Source: Brachypodium distachyon (lineage: Eukaryota; Streptophyta; Magnoliopsida; Poales; Poaceae). Taken from it: DNA of 64,000 bases. Each line of letters begins with the position of its first letter. Within the stretch, counting starts at the first letter, position 1. Below the pieces are notes generated by a model. It was given only the letters and a program-made list of their open reading frames with translations, did not search any database and was not told where the DNA came from. Positions 32,038 through 43,213 of the stretch are shown piece by piece. The stretch lies in assembly GCF_000005505.3 (NCBI RefSeq), contig NC_016131.3, forward strand, positions 5,787,501 to 5,851,500, read 5' to 3'. The translations under genes were made by a program, and so were the position numbers.

Positions 32038-32688
32038 GGCGTGTGTCCCGCGAGGTGGGGCGGAGGAGGATGGGGAAGGTGCTCGTCGGGAATGGGGAAA
32101 TTGGTTTAGTTGGAGCCAGTTCACTCGAATCTGGCAGGATGGGCTGGGCTTGAATGGGTCACCAGATTTAGGCCCACTTTCCAAACAATAGTCTGGTCTT
32201 CTCCTCCTAGTGGGCCAGTCAGTGAGATTCTAATTTTTTTTATCAAGATCTCTTATTATCTGCTCTAAAAAAAAGATCTATTCTTATCTTTGTTTCATAT
32301 CCAGGCAAATAATCATAACTCTAAAGCAACCAAGCAGATTTCCTTAAAAAGTAACCAAGGAGATTTCTCAAAAAAAAAAAGGAAAACATCTGAAGTTTAC
32401 TTCCTCAAGATCAGAACCATCAGGAAAAACAAGTGATACATGTGGAGAGCATTTTTGTTCAAGGCTCAGAACTGTCATTGTACTCCTCCAAAAACAAAAA
32501 AGGACTGTCCTTCCACGAATGCAATCAAAGGAATTGTTTTTTAACCAAGCATGACACAGTGCCAAACTTAAGCAACATGTACAACAAGTGCAGTTACAAA
32601 GGGCCTGGACACAAGCAAATCTTCCTTTTAATTTCACCAAATGCAGCCATGCTATAACAAACTTTCTGATTTTAACACTAAGTTGAAT
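32038..32688. other. SIK1 5' flank and CstF50 3' UTR
   Basis: The 651-bp gap between two head-to-tail minus-strand genes. No further gene is seen. Bases 32440-32480 served as a source for the patch copied into a CstF50 intron (33034 onward). Confidence 0.5.
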
Positions 32689-35600
32689 CTACACCATTTG
32701 TTTCCAGAATCTGACGGATCTATCGGTTCCACATGTAACAAACACTGGCTCTACAGGGGAGTGCTCCAGCCACCTAGGGGCGCCGGTGTGGCCAGAAGGC
32801 AATCTTGCCAGCTTTTTAGTAGTAAGTGCATCCCAGATGACAACCTGAAGATCAAGCAGTACTACAGTCAAGCCTGTGATCACGGTCTTCCCTGCTGAAA
32901 GATAAATATTACTAGTAGAGTTGAAACTTACCACATTTTGTTCATCAATTGATAGTACAAACTCCTCACTTTCGTTGAAGACAGCCTAAACAACAAATCA
33001 GGGAAGTTAGTGGTAACAAAGTAATCAGCCTAAATGTGGAGAGCATGTTTGTTCAAGGCTCAGAACTGTCATTGAAGACAGCCTAAACAACAACACGGTA
33101 ACAAAGTTAGTGGTCCAATTAGTTACATGCTCACAACCTATTTCGTTCGGAGCTAGACCAGATTTTGAGCTGACTAGCTGAGATGCCATTGGTGCAAGAA
33201 GATTATGTATAACAAAGTGTGTTTGCGTGTAACTCAGAAGAAAGAAAGAACAAAAAAAGATAATGATACAGAATATACAACTAAACCTGGCATCGTAACT
33301 GCCCGTTAACAGCACCAGCATATTGCTTCACAAGTCTTCCGGTGCCAACTTCCCATAACTTTATAGAAGAATCCTTCCCACATGATAGGATGTACCTAAA
33401 AGAGCTTTTTAGGCTACACGCATAAATCAAGGAATTTACAGTACTACAACTACTCAAAATGGGCAATTAAGTCCTTCGGTTCGTCCAAGTTCATTATACC
33501 AAATCATGCAAAGTTGTGAATTCTTGACCACAAAACAAAAAGCCTTTCTGCACAAACAGAGAAAAGCTTTGCATTTACGATCACAATAGAGTGGCAGTGT
33601 GACCCCGCAGGTATATCCATCCCTGCCCCGTACCACATTGTACTAAACTTATACTAAATCAAAGACACTTATTATGGATCGGAGGGAGTAGTTGAGTGTT
33701 ATCTTTGCACATACATTTTACACATATCTCTTTGTTCCCCAAAAGAATTTTACACATGCTGCCACTTGCTAACCTCTCATCTTTGGTGAAAATTGCACTA
33801 GTAGCTTCTGCAGATGCATGTGCCCCAACTATGGGACGAACACATTCAGCAGATGCTCCATCCCAGATGCGGAGAGAACCATCCTTAGAAGCAGTCACAT
33901 ACAAGCTCCCAGTACCTGAGTAGCGCACCTGACATCCACAAAGTAGATACACTTTTTTAACCTTCCATAAGGATATAACCAATGCAGGATAAAACTTGTG
34001 AAGCAACAGTAAGACAATACCTGGTTAATGGCAGCACTAGAATCCTGTGGATTTGACGATAAGTAGCATGTGAAAGTGTTTACATCATAGAGATGAGCAA
34101 CTGGGTGATCAGTCCCTGCAAATATTTCTATCAGTGTCAGCTGCTTCTAGTGATTGCATATTCAATAGATTGATTAGGTCATATTGGCCTCTGACTCAAA
34201 CATGATTGGAGTGAGCAGCCTAATTCTGAAACAAAACTAAGAATCCTCAAGTCCAGACCAAAATATTCTAAGTTGGATAAATTAAGACACACTATAATAA
34301 ATACATGGCAATATTAGAACTGATAATCAGTGCATAACAGAAAGGTGATTCAAAACATCATGCATGTATCATGAAAATATATACAGTATTATATAGTGAT
34401 ACTCAGTTACATGATTGTTTCTGAAAAATAGCATGATAAAAGATAAGTTGACACTAAAGTTTAAACCATACCCCAATATTAGAATTGACAATCAGTGCAT
34501 TACAGAAAGGTTAGAGCTTACAGGTAAAAGCCTAAATTACTGAAAGGATATAGTACCTGCTAAAATGTAATCCCCAGAAGGATGAAAACAGATAGATCTA
34601 ACATTATGAGTATCCTGTTCAAATAAATGTTCAGAACAAAAATCGACTTTAAGTGCAACGAACACGTCATTCGAGAATATCTGCATACATCCAATATACA
34701 GTTACTACCTGAATAACTCTGAATGCTTTCCTTGCAGCAGTTTTTGAGAAGTCAAAGAACCTGACAGGCAAGTTAAAGCACATACAAATTAATTGATATG
34801 CATACTTATATGTAAACAATTGACCAAGTATGCTTAGTCCTTGTATGAACTCCTCAAACCGCATAGCCAACAAGGAGTGGGAAGCAATGATAAGCATACT
34901 TTATTGTATTGTCTTTTGCTGCAGATATCAATATTGGGTTAATTGGATGAAAATCCAGATCATTGATGGGCTGCAAGAAATTAAACATGTTACAAAAATA
35001 ACTAGAATAATTAGGAGCAAGAGGACTACGAGCCTTTAACTAAAGAATAATAATGCGGGATTGAACCCATGACTTCCACCACCCACAACCATGTGCTTTA
35101 CAACTAGGCGGCCACATGGGTGCCCATTCAAAACAAAACAAAAATGATTACTTGCTAATACAACGAGGCATGGTGGTAACTGGTAAATTAAGCAACTGAA
35201 GGTAAAGAAGCAATAATATGAGGAATGGAGCAAATGAACTATTTAATAGTTACAGCGTTACAAAGTTCAGTACCCTGTGACAATTATTCAAGACACAGAA
35301 GGTAAAGACATAACTACCGTGGAATAGAGCACAAAAACTAGTTACCAGCTATAAAGTTTAATACCTTGCCAGTAATAGCTACAAGAAGTTATAAGAGAAT
35401 AGAGTCCTACCAGGAGTCTATGTTTCAAGACAGGATGAGAAGAGACTTAAGGACCTAAACAGTAAAATACTTGCCTGGGTGTGATCATAAAATGTGCGAA
35501 CCACAGGCCGGACAGACCCTTCTTTGGAGTCCGCTGAAATTGTCTGCTTAATTTTCGGAACCTGCAAATAGAAGTCCAATACTGAGCAACAACTACAACT

Positions 35601-36648
35601 TAACAAAGCACAGCCCACACCCAGAGACAGAGTGATAATTCAACCTCACCTCAAAGAACTTAATCGATGTGTCCCCACTTCCAGTTGCTAAATATCTCCC
35701 GTCTGGACTAAATTTTGCACATCGGACAACATTCTACGCAATGTAAGGGTAAGCAATGAAATAAGCACCTATTCATATTCCTTGTCAGCTGGTTTGCCAG
35801 AGCGCTATAATCAGGTCCAACAAATTACAAAGTTGGATGAGTACAAAGGTGCCATGGCAGTTGCGAACCGCTCAAATGGTACATAATTGTATGCTGCTAA
35901 ATTATCTGTTCGATGTATGAGGCATACAAATCGTTTGATGTTGCTTCTAAAATCCATGTATAAATAGCACCCATGTTTATGTTTCGAAATTACTGCTGCC
36001 CAGTTGATTTTAGATCTAGTTCAAGTATCTCATAAATATTTCAGAAGGAAACGTGGTAAGAACAAATTCATATGGTGCACTGATCAAGGGAGAAGAATTG
36101 TGTGCACCTTATGATCGGAGATGTGCTTGGACTCATGTTTGGGAAAACTCTTGGACGAGCCACTAACACCCTGCATACTGCACATAGCTCACAATCAAAT
36201 CCATACATGACCAGCAAGCAACTACGCACGGTTAACAGTCAAATGCCACGAACAACTTTTGGTTTACCTGAAGTCCACGGCATTAGTACCGAGAGGGCGC
36301 CCAAGCCCGCCGCCACCATCAGCGGCGGATTCAAACGTGGCGGGAGCTCCACCTCCTTCATCTCGCTCCGCCGCGAGACCCTGCGAACCAACAGCACCGA
36401 AGGGTTCATGCCTGGACTGTACTGAATAAACCCTAACGCATGGGGGCAAAGAGAGAGGGGAGCACCTTGGCGACAAGGCGGAGGAGGTGGTTGGGGAGGG
36501 ACGCGTCGGCTTTCGCAGGAGATAAGGGGGTCATGGTGGCGGCGGCGACGGCGGTGGCAGCCTGCGTGAGGTTCTGCTCCCGGAGGTGCGCCACGATGAG
36601 GGCGTTCACCTGCCGCAGCAGCTTCGCCTCCTGCACCGCTGCGTCCAT
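32689..36648 (-). CDS. CSTF50: Cleavage stimulation factor subunit 50 (CstF50)
   Basis: Thirteen exons join to 428 aa: 36466-36648, 36268-36380, 36108-36177, 35650-35733, 35475-35561, 34900-34970, 34709-34760, 34557-34614, 34021-34115, 33774-33928, 33287-33395, 32932-32985, 32689-32844. The N-terminal 60 residues (LLRQVNALIVAHLREQNL) form the predicted dimerisation domain. After a Gly-rich linker come WD40 repeats from about residue 120, with CAKFSPDGRYLATGSGD, DLDFHP, SICFHPSGDYIL, KDGSLRIWDG, KDSSIKLWEVG and GTDRSVRFWKQMV at the end. The protein belongs to the nuclear CstF complex in mRNA 3'-end cleavage and polyadenylation. The intron after exon 5 uses a GC donor (CAG|GCAAGT). Exon 3 requires the first of two AG acceptors 8 nt apart. 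Confidence 0.94.
33034..33093. repeat. Template-copied patch in CstF50 intron
   Basis: Bases 33034-33074 repeat 32440-32480 with one mismatch over 41 bp. The following TTGAAGACAGCCTAAACAACAA (33073-33094) exactly repeats 32974-32995, which includes the exon 12 acceptor. Two separate nearby sources are fused without a gap, as expected from template switching during repair. Confidence 0.85.
33650..33689. mobile_element. Stowaway fragment
   Basis: Only one terminal part (GATCGGAGGGAGTA with adjacent ACACTTATTATG) is recognisable in the CstF50 intron between exons 10 and 11. Confidence 0.45.
35040..35130 (-). mobile_element. tRNA-derived SINE-like sequence
   Basis: On the minus strand there is an A-box-like TGGCCGCCTAGTTGT (about 35101-35115) and a B-box-like GGTTCAATCCC (35057-35067) at pol III spacing. 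The whole does not fold into a normal tRNA with matching acceptor stems. It lies in the CstF50 intron with the GC donor. An old tRNA pseudogene is an alternative. Confidence 0.5.
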
Positions 36649-37721
36649 CTCACCTCCGCCTTCCCTCCTCCGTGCTGATTTGCCGGATTTTCCCAGTGGG
36701 ACGGCCACGGCGAGGCCGCGCGAGTTGTAGCCTAAAGTGGAGCGAAGTGGAGCGAAGTGGACTGAAGCTTGGAATGGGGCGCTTGCCGCTTCGAAGCAAA
36801 TATGAAGAAAAAATGACACGATGCTTCGTGCAACCTTCAGAATTCCTCTGAAATTTAACGTGAAAAATGCAATTCAGGTGTTAATGTATTCCCCCGTCCG
36901 TGCATGATCCGCATAACTGATGGTGGGAGACAATTCAGACAGCCGGATCCTTGAGCAGTTAAGCTGGATACCGCTAGAATTATGTGTCTCACAGCAAAGT
37001 GAATCTCGAAACGGAGATGATTAAAAATGTCCTCAGGATCTCTCACACAGTGGAAGCCGAGCTAGAATATCGAATAAATTTCAGAACGGCGCAACTTTAA
37101 TGTAATAACCATCAGCTGGTCACGCTTAAATATCATCTGAAACTAAAACAATATGCGTAGTTCTCTGAAAGGTTGTTGTTTCGCAAATTCTATTCTTAAC
37201 ACGGAGAGGACAAAATACAACTTCAGAAGACTGGTTATTATCTGCTAGGACAAAATAAAAGCAGCTATGTCTTCTGCACTCTTTTGTTTAACTCACTTTT
37301 ATCACAGAAAACACTGTAGGGATCAGGAAATGAGCTGCATGTCTTGGAGAAGGAGACACAAACAAAACAAAGAGAAATGAGCAAATGCGGAGCTTGCTCG
37401 TGCCATTACAACCGGTCCCAATCATCCAGCCTCGTGATAACAAGCCTCGGAGTTTAAAAGAATGGAAACTGAATACATTTGATCCCTCAGTTCGTCCATG
37501 TAAAATATTCTGCCTAATCCATATCTGTCACTAGAGGCAGATAATAGGAGCCTCAAAACATTCCAAAATACCCTCCAGGGCACCAGAGTCTGTAAGAACC
37601 ACTGTCTAGCTATCGAGTCAGCAAGAAACAGAGCTCAGATGGGTGAGACTGATAACATTGTTGCATTTTGGTTACCAAAAACTCCCAGCATTGCAGGAAC
37701 CACGTAGAGGTTTCAGGCAAC
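36649..37721. other. CstF50 promoter side and carrier 3' UTR
   Basis: 5' flank of CstF50 near 36649-36850, then AT-rich sequence including the likely 3' UTR of the carrier gene (about 37350-37721). No other gene is seen. Confidence 0.45.
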
Positions 37722-40700
37722 TCAGGCCTCTTCGACTTTAGCACACACACGCTCTGAAGAAAAAGCAGAAGGAAACTACAATTAGGAAGATAAAGAAAAA
37801 GGGAATAGCTTGAGATCAGATCAGATTTTTTTTTTTTGAGGAATTAAAATAGCTTGAGATCAGATAAGATTTTTTTCGAGGAATTAAAAACCTGATGTCA
37901 TCTAAAAAGTAGAGCATTAGAAAATGGAATATCATATGGAGCCATGTTTACTTATATAACTACAAACAGCCCTTCTTTTATGAAATGGGCTTTTTACTCA
38001 AATGTCAAACTTAGAATAAATGGACTTCATTCCTGAAAAACTAATGAACTAAAACAGTGTTTGGGATTTTTACAGGAATGTCAGAGCATCAAAATTTATA
38101 AAGATAAATGGTTGTCATTCATGGAAAACTAACTAACGTCGTGTTTTGTGAAAAAGAAATGCACTGGTCATGGTCCCACAAGATAGACCAGCTTGATGCA
38201 AACGTAAAGCAATGATATGATCAATTGATCATATGACACCTGACTGCATTTGGTATTAGTACTCCCTCCAGTCCAAAATATAGGGTGTATAAGTTTTGCT
38301 GACGGTCAAACTTTTTAAAGTTGGTAAAAACAAAGATACTATAAAAATATATTTCACACTGAATCTAATGATTTTCATTTGACGCCGTAGATGTTTATAT
38401 TTTTTGATACAAAGTTGGTCAAAGTTTAGCAAGTTTGGCAGTCAACAAAAGTTATACGCCCTACATTTTGGAACGGAGGGAGCATATGCCATTACTCCTG
38501 CCAGATACGAGTGCACCATGCAGTCAATCATTCATAATGTGCTGTTGCTGGCACTTCAACGAGCTAGTTTCATGCAAGATGCCTTGCAGAGGGCAAAAGG
38601 GCATAGAAGTTCCACAGTTTAGGATTGTACTCAAGTGGTTTATACTGCACATGGAAATGAGAGATGATGACATGTGACTACAATAACACCAAACTAATCA
38701 TGAGAAATCTTCATATATGTAATTAATCCCAGGAGTAGTACTCTAGTGCCGCTTCGTATGCTTGCAGATAGCATTAGATGTCGTGAACAACAAACAGAAC
38801 ATTGTGGTGGATATAAAGGTAGTAACATATAACACTTGGAAAAGAGAGATGGCCATACTTAAGTATTCGTAGCATACTATCATTGATGTACCCCAAGCAG
38901 ATGAGCTGAAGAACCTTGGACCTAAGCCTCTGTAGAAACCTTTCCATCCATCTTCAGCAATCAATCTTCTAATTACTTCACCAGCTTTCGGCTTGTTTTG
39001 ATTTACCTATTAGAAAGTAGAAAAAATAATAAAGCTGACTGGATGTAAAAGTTTAACTCTCAGGATGAACATCACAGTCAAAAGAATAGACAAAAAAATG
39101 CAAACATCATGATGACATAAAGAAAACCGGCAAGTATTCTCTGACTTAAGTCACCTGCCTTTGTGAGGCTGACAAGTGGGCCATCCAACTGTGGGACCCA
39201 CATTTCAGCCTCACAAAGGCAGGTGACTTAAGTCAGAGAATCCACACCGAAAGAAAACATCTGTTGCACGGAGCATTTTAAAAACATCCCAGGAAACATT
39301 GAGCATTTAATATTTTTAATAGACAGAAGAGGGGTTTGAACACTACAGTCAAGAATTATGGTTGTGAAGAACTAAAAGTTTAATAACTGTGTTATGCCGT
39401 TCTCAATATAAAATATATAACATGTACTATTAAGAATGCTGTGAAAGTGTGAAGTGTTTCCTCAAAAGTGCATGGCCATGTCCTTGAAGAGCTCTTAAGC
39501 ACTTCAATGTTGATGCATTAATGCTGCTCACTATAAACAGAGAGGTTGCCAAAAAGGGATCTCAGAAGGAAATCACCCTTTCGACCTCATGATACCAATA
39601 TGATGAAATGATCCAAGTACCACAGCAGCTTGCTTTCTCAATGACCACCATTGCGAATAGAAATATATATCTCCTATAAGAACTGTGTTCCTGAAGTCTA
39701 GCTATTAGATATGATACCATGATAGAAGTCCCTTATGTTTTAAGTCAGACATCAATATACTTCCAAGACAAATGTCCATGATCCTAATCTTACTTAAACA
39801 TTGTATTTCTAATACTAATAGAGACATGGAGTCAGGTCATCGACATCTTAGTGGCATCAACACAAACTTAATAAGCACTAGTTATCAGAGTAGTCCTGAC
39901 GAAAAAAACTTCATTCAAATCCAGTTAGGCAAAATAAGCAACACCAGAAATGAAAAATGTCACCTGCAGCCTGGTTTTGATTGTATCTAGGGGAGTTGAA
40001 ACGCAAGAGGTCACTGCACCAGCAATCATTCCCCCTGTGGCTTGAACACCGACTATTTTCAACTGGCCAGGAGTATCTTCTTTATCATGCCAATGACCAA
40101 GAGCACTGCTTGGACAAGTAGAAGAACACAGTAGTGAATTCTCTCGGATAACTATGCTAACAAGATAAATAACTTGATTTCAACTCTTAACCTTTTGATG
40201 TTACCATCAGGAATTAAGATTGAACTCCTCGAAAACTACACTTCTCTTAAAGCATTAAGATCTTACTACTATATGTCAAATTATCATGGTTGCCGCTTCT
40301 ACATATAGGAATACAGAGCAAAGTGAATTAATTACCATAATAAATCAAACATTTTAACAGAGAGCACCAATGTAACATCAGAGGTTTCTAGAAATAGATC
40401 AATGTAAATAAAGCTGCAGTTTGGGATTCTTGAACCATGGTAGACATGGGAACAGGAAAGGAAAATATGGGGTGATTGAAAGACTATGTTGGCATCAACA
40501 GGAGCAGTTTCAAAGGTCATGATTCGAATTGCCAATATATACATATGTACAATTAGCCTTCTCTACTTAGTTCAACTTAACAAATCCATGAATTTAAACA
40601 TCATAACATGCAAAGATTAAGAGAGAGAAACATAGCAATAAGCCAATCAGACAATCACTAACCTCCAAATTATACGCTGGCTGAATCCATAGCTTGCCCA

Positions 40701-41666
40701 CCACACAGCGCTAGAAGGTGCATACGTCATAACAGACAGGCCAAATCCTCTGTACAGTCCCCGAGGTCCATCAGCCTTTATAATCTTCTGAGCAACATCA
40801 AGTCCACCCTTATATCTGACATGACCAGAATATCCTTGAACCATCAATTTCTGGCTAACCTGATACAAGCCAATACAGCACATGATAAACAGATATTTAC
40901 CTAATCAAGCAAAAATAGCACAACTCTTTGCAGCCTCATGGCTAGCGATAGGCATACCACATCAATGGGCACAAACACGGCCTGTGAGCACAGAGACGCC
41001 GTCAAACCACCAAGGCCATTAGCAAGGGCAGCCTCCATCGACTCCGACAGCTTAAGTGGCTCAACAAGCTTAAGTGAGGTTGCCTTTGTCTTCTCAAGCG
41101 CGGTGAGAAAGATAATCCTGGCCGGGATAGCCCCAGTGATAACTGTCCCAAACCCCCGGTATAGCCCTGGCACCCCATCCACCTTGAGGATGTTCTTGAA
41201 GGTGGCCAGAGCGTTCCTCCTCATGGCCTCCCCGGAAGCAACCTGCATCCTGGTCTTGATCACGGAGACTGGGTACAGCGCCACGGTCACGCAGCTGAAC
41301 ATGCCGGCCCCAACCACGTAGAACTTGGTCATGTCAAGGCTGCAACATATATGCACCGCAATTTGAGAACAATATATCAATCAGAATGCTACAAAGAAGC
41401 CGGAATGAACTACAGCTTCCTGATCGCGTGCCATCCAGGAACGGGAACAGTTGCGGCAAGTTCCTAACCCGAAAATGTCTAATGCCAATTCCGAATAGCG
41501 CCCAGGGCGAAGCGCAAAGATTAGAACCAGGTACTCGGGAACACAATAAAGGGGGGAATTGCTAAGAAATGGAGGCGGGGAGAGGAATCGGCGGTTACTT
41601 CTCCCAATTGATCTCCGTCTGGTGGTAGAGGGAGGGGATCTTGGCCGCCCTAGTAGAGGTATCCAT
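37722..41666 (-). CDS. Mitochondrial carrier, SLC25A44-like
   Basis: Six exons join to 322 aa: 41599-41666, 40958-41339, 40663-40859, 39964-40105, 38859-39006, 37722-37753. The last exon of 32 nt adds KRVCAKVEEA after YEYL; it was found by frame and family resemblance across an intron of 1.1 kb. Three repeats of about 95 residues carry the carrier signature. It is partly degenerate in repeats 1 and 2 (PVSVIKTRM, PIDVVSQKL) and canonical in repeat 3 (PLDTIKTRL). Each repeat is followed by a GLYRGFG or GFYRGLG segment. The family sits in the mitochondrial inner membrane; the human SLC25A44 moves branched-chain amino acids, but the substrate in plants is not shown here. The N-terminus MDTSTRAAKIPSLYHQTEIN lacks a cleavable presequence, which is normal for carriers. 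Confidence 0.9.
38262..38482. mobile_element. Stowaway-type MITE, 221 bp
   Basis: Ends CTCCCTCCAGTCCAAAATA and GCCCTACATTTTGGAACGGAGGGAG, flanked by TA on the left. A long imperfect inverted repeat contains GGTCAAA and TTTGACC blocks. It lies in the last intron of the carrier gene. Confidence 0.88.
39136..39241. repeat. Perfect 37-bp inverted repeat (hairpin MITE)
   Basis: Arms 39136-39172 and 39205-39241 are perfectly complementary over 37 bp (ATTCTCTGACTTAAGTCACC outermost) around a 32-nt loop rich in GTGGGNCC. It lies in a carrier intron. The outer CTGAC and the loop motifs resemble the element at 53387-53471. Confidence 0.9.
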
Positions 41667-42278
41667 CGCCCCCAATCCCGCGATCCCTAGACGAGAACGC
41701 GGAGGAGGGCGCCGCCGCCGCCGCGCCGGGGATGGAGAGTCGACGAGAATGGCTGCCTGGCGCGCTGGCTTGCCCTTGTTTCTCCCTCTTCCGCTTCCGT
41801 GCTCTTCTTGTCAACAACTGCTGCTACTATTCAGCGAGGAGAGAGAGCATGTGTTCCTCGCCTCCTCTGGCTTGGAGGCGTCAATGGCGTCTCGGGTTGG
41901 GGCTCTTGGGTCGCGTCGAGCTTTTTTCTCTTCTTTCTTGAGCCCAAAGAAAAACCGCGTGGTCGTTGTTGGGCTCCGTCGTGAAGCCCATTTGTTTGTT
42001 ATTTCCGGGAAGAGGTGCGACGTGGTCTTTCGGTCTTTCCCACGTTAGACTCGTTTGCCTTTGCTTTTTTTTTTCTGAAGACCGGAAAAAGCAAGGGGGT
42101 GTCAAGAAAGAAAAAGAAGTGACCTTCTTGCAGCGGAAAAAATCCGATGCTATGAAACAATGTAGCTCAAGACAAATCAATTTGCCATTTCACGGAAGAA
42201 AAGAAAAGCAAGGGGGTGTCAAGAAAGAAAAAGAAAAAGAAGTGACCTTCTTGCAACGGGCAGTAGCAGCAAGGATAA
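41667..42278. other. Carrier 5' flank with direct repeat
   Basis: 5' region of the carrier gene. A block of about 47 bp beginning AGCAAGGGGGTGTCAAGAAA (42090-42136) recurs at 42207-42258 with a 6-base AAGAAA-type expansion. Open frames here show no domain. Confidence 0.6.
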
Positions 42279-43210
42279 GAGCATCTCTAGCACATACCGA
42301 CCTCCCCCGATCCGAACTGCGTATTCAGTTTTGGGCCAAAAAAGACCCGATTAGATACTGAAAACCGGCCCGGACCTGGCCCAACAAAAAGAATTCGGGT
42401 TACCGAAACGAGCTCATATATCTACGGCTCGGAGGGGTCGTTTCGGTACCAAATCCAAACATGCGCCGCCGCAATCCGCCAAAGCGCCGCCGCCCACCGC
42501 CACCGCAACGAGGACGGCACCTCTGTCCAGCGGTCGCCGCAGCGGCCGGACTGTTTCCCCTTGCGGGCGGGGAAACCCTAGTTCTCCATCGTGGTGGGGA
42601 AATGGGACCGCCGCCGCCCTCACCCCCGACGAGCGCCGCGCGCCTAGGTGCTCGCCGGCAGGGGATGCTGAGGTGGTACCACCGCTTGCCGCCGGTGGGA
42701 CGCGTACCTCAAGGAGGAGGCGGAGAGGGCGGCAACGGCGGGTGATTTGGCGCCGGTTCCCGCGCTAGTGCCCGCGGAGCTTGAGGCGGAGGAGGAGGAA
42801 CTCGACGGCAACGGCGACAGGGCAGAATCCGATGACTCCATCACGTGCGACGTGAAAGAGCGCTCCAAGGCAAGCTTGGCCAAGGACGACGCGCGCCGGG
42901 CGGCGAAGGAGCAAGCCGAGAGCTCGACTAGACCATTGAGCGGTCGAAGGCGCCGGTGATCATCGTCTCTGACAACGACGAGTAGGCGATGTGTTAGCTC
43001 CTCTTCTCTCTAGGTTTTAATCGTATGCAGAATTCAAACTCGTATGTAATGTGATGCTTTTTCTGTTGTTAAATACTTCGTGACATGTTTAAATTCATAA
43101 GTTTTCGTATTCGGTATATGATCTGCGGAGAGCTTGGAAATTTCCGTTCTTCGGTTAATTGAATCACGCAAGTTCAGATCGCCGAAGATCGGTATCTGCT
43201 AGAGATGCTC
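42279..43210 (+). mobile_element. PIF/Harbinger-type element carrying a coding-like stretch
   Basis: A 932-bp element with inverted ends GAGCATCTCTAGCA / TGCTAGAGATGCTC and a TAA target duplication on each side (42276-42278, 43211-43213), as in PIF/Harbinger. Inside, the plus strand is GC-rich and protein-like: a basic Pro/Arg region from 42461, MLRWYHRLPP, then after a frame change WDAYLKEEAERA, an acidic stretch and VSDNDE before a stop at about 42984. No transposase DDE domain is seen, so it is non-autonomous. Confidence 0.82.
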
Positions 43211-43213
43211 TAA

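Noticed and set aside
38723..38742. Alternative last exon for the carrier gene right after 38859
   Set aside because: A possible acceptor gives a short tail, but the exon at 37722-37753 gives the family-like ending KRVCAKVEEA.
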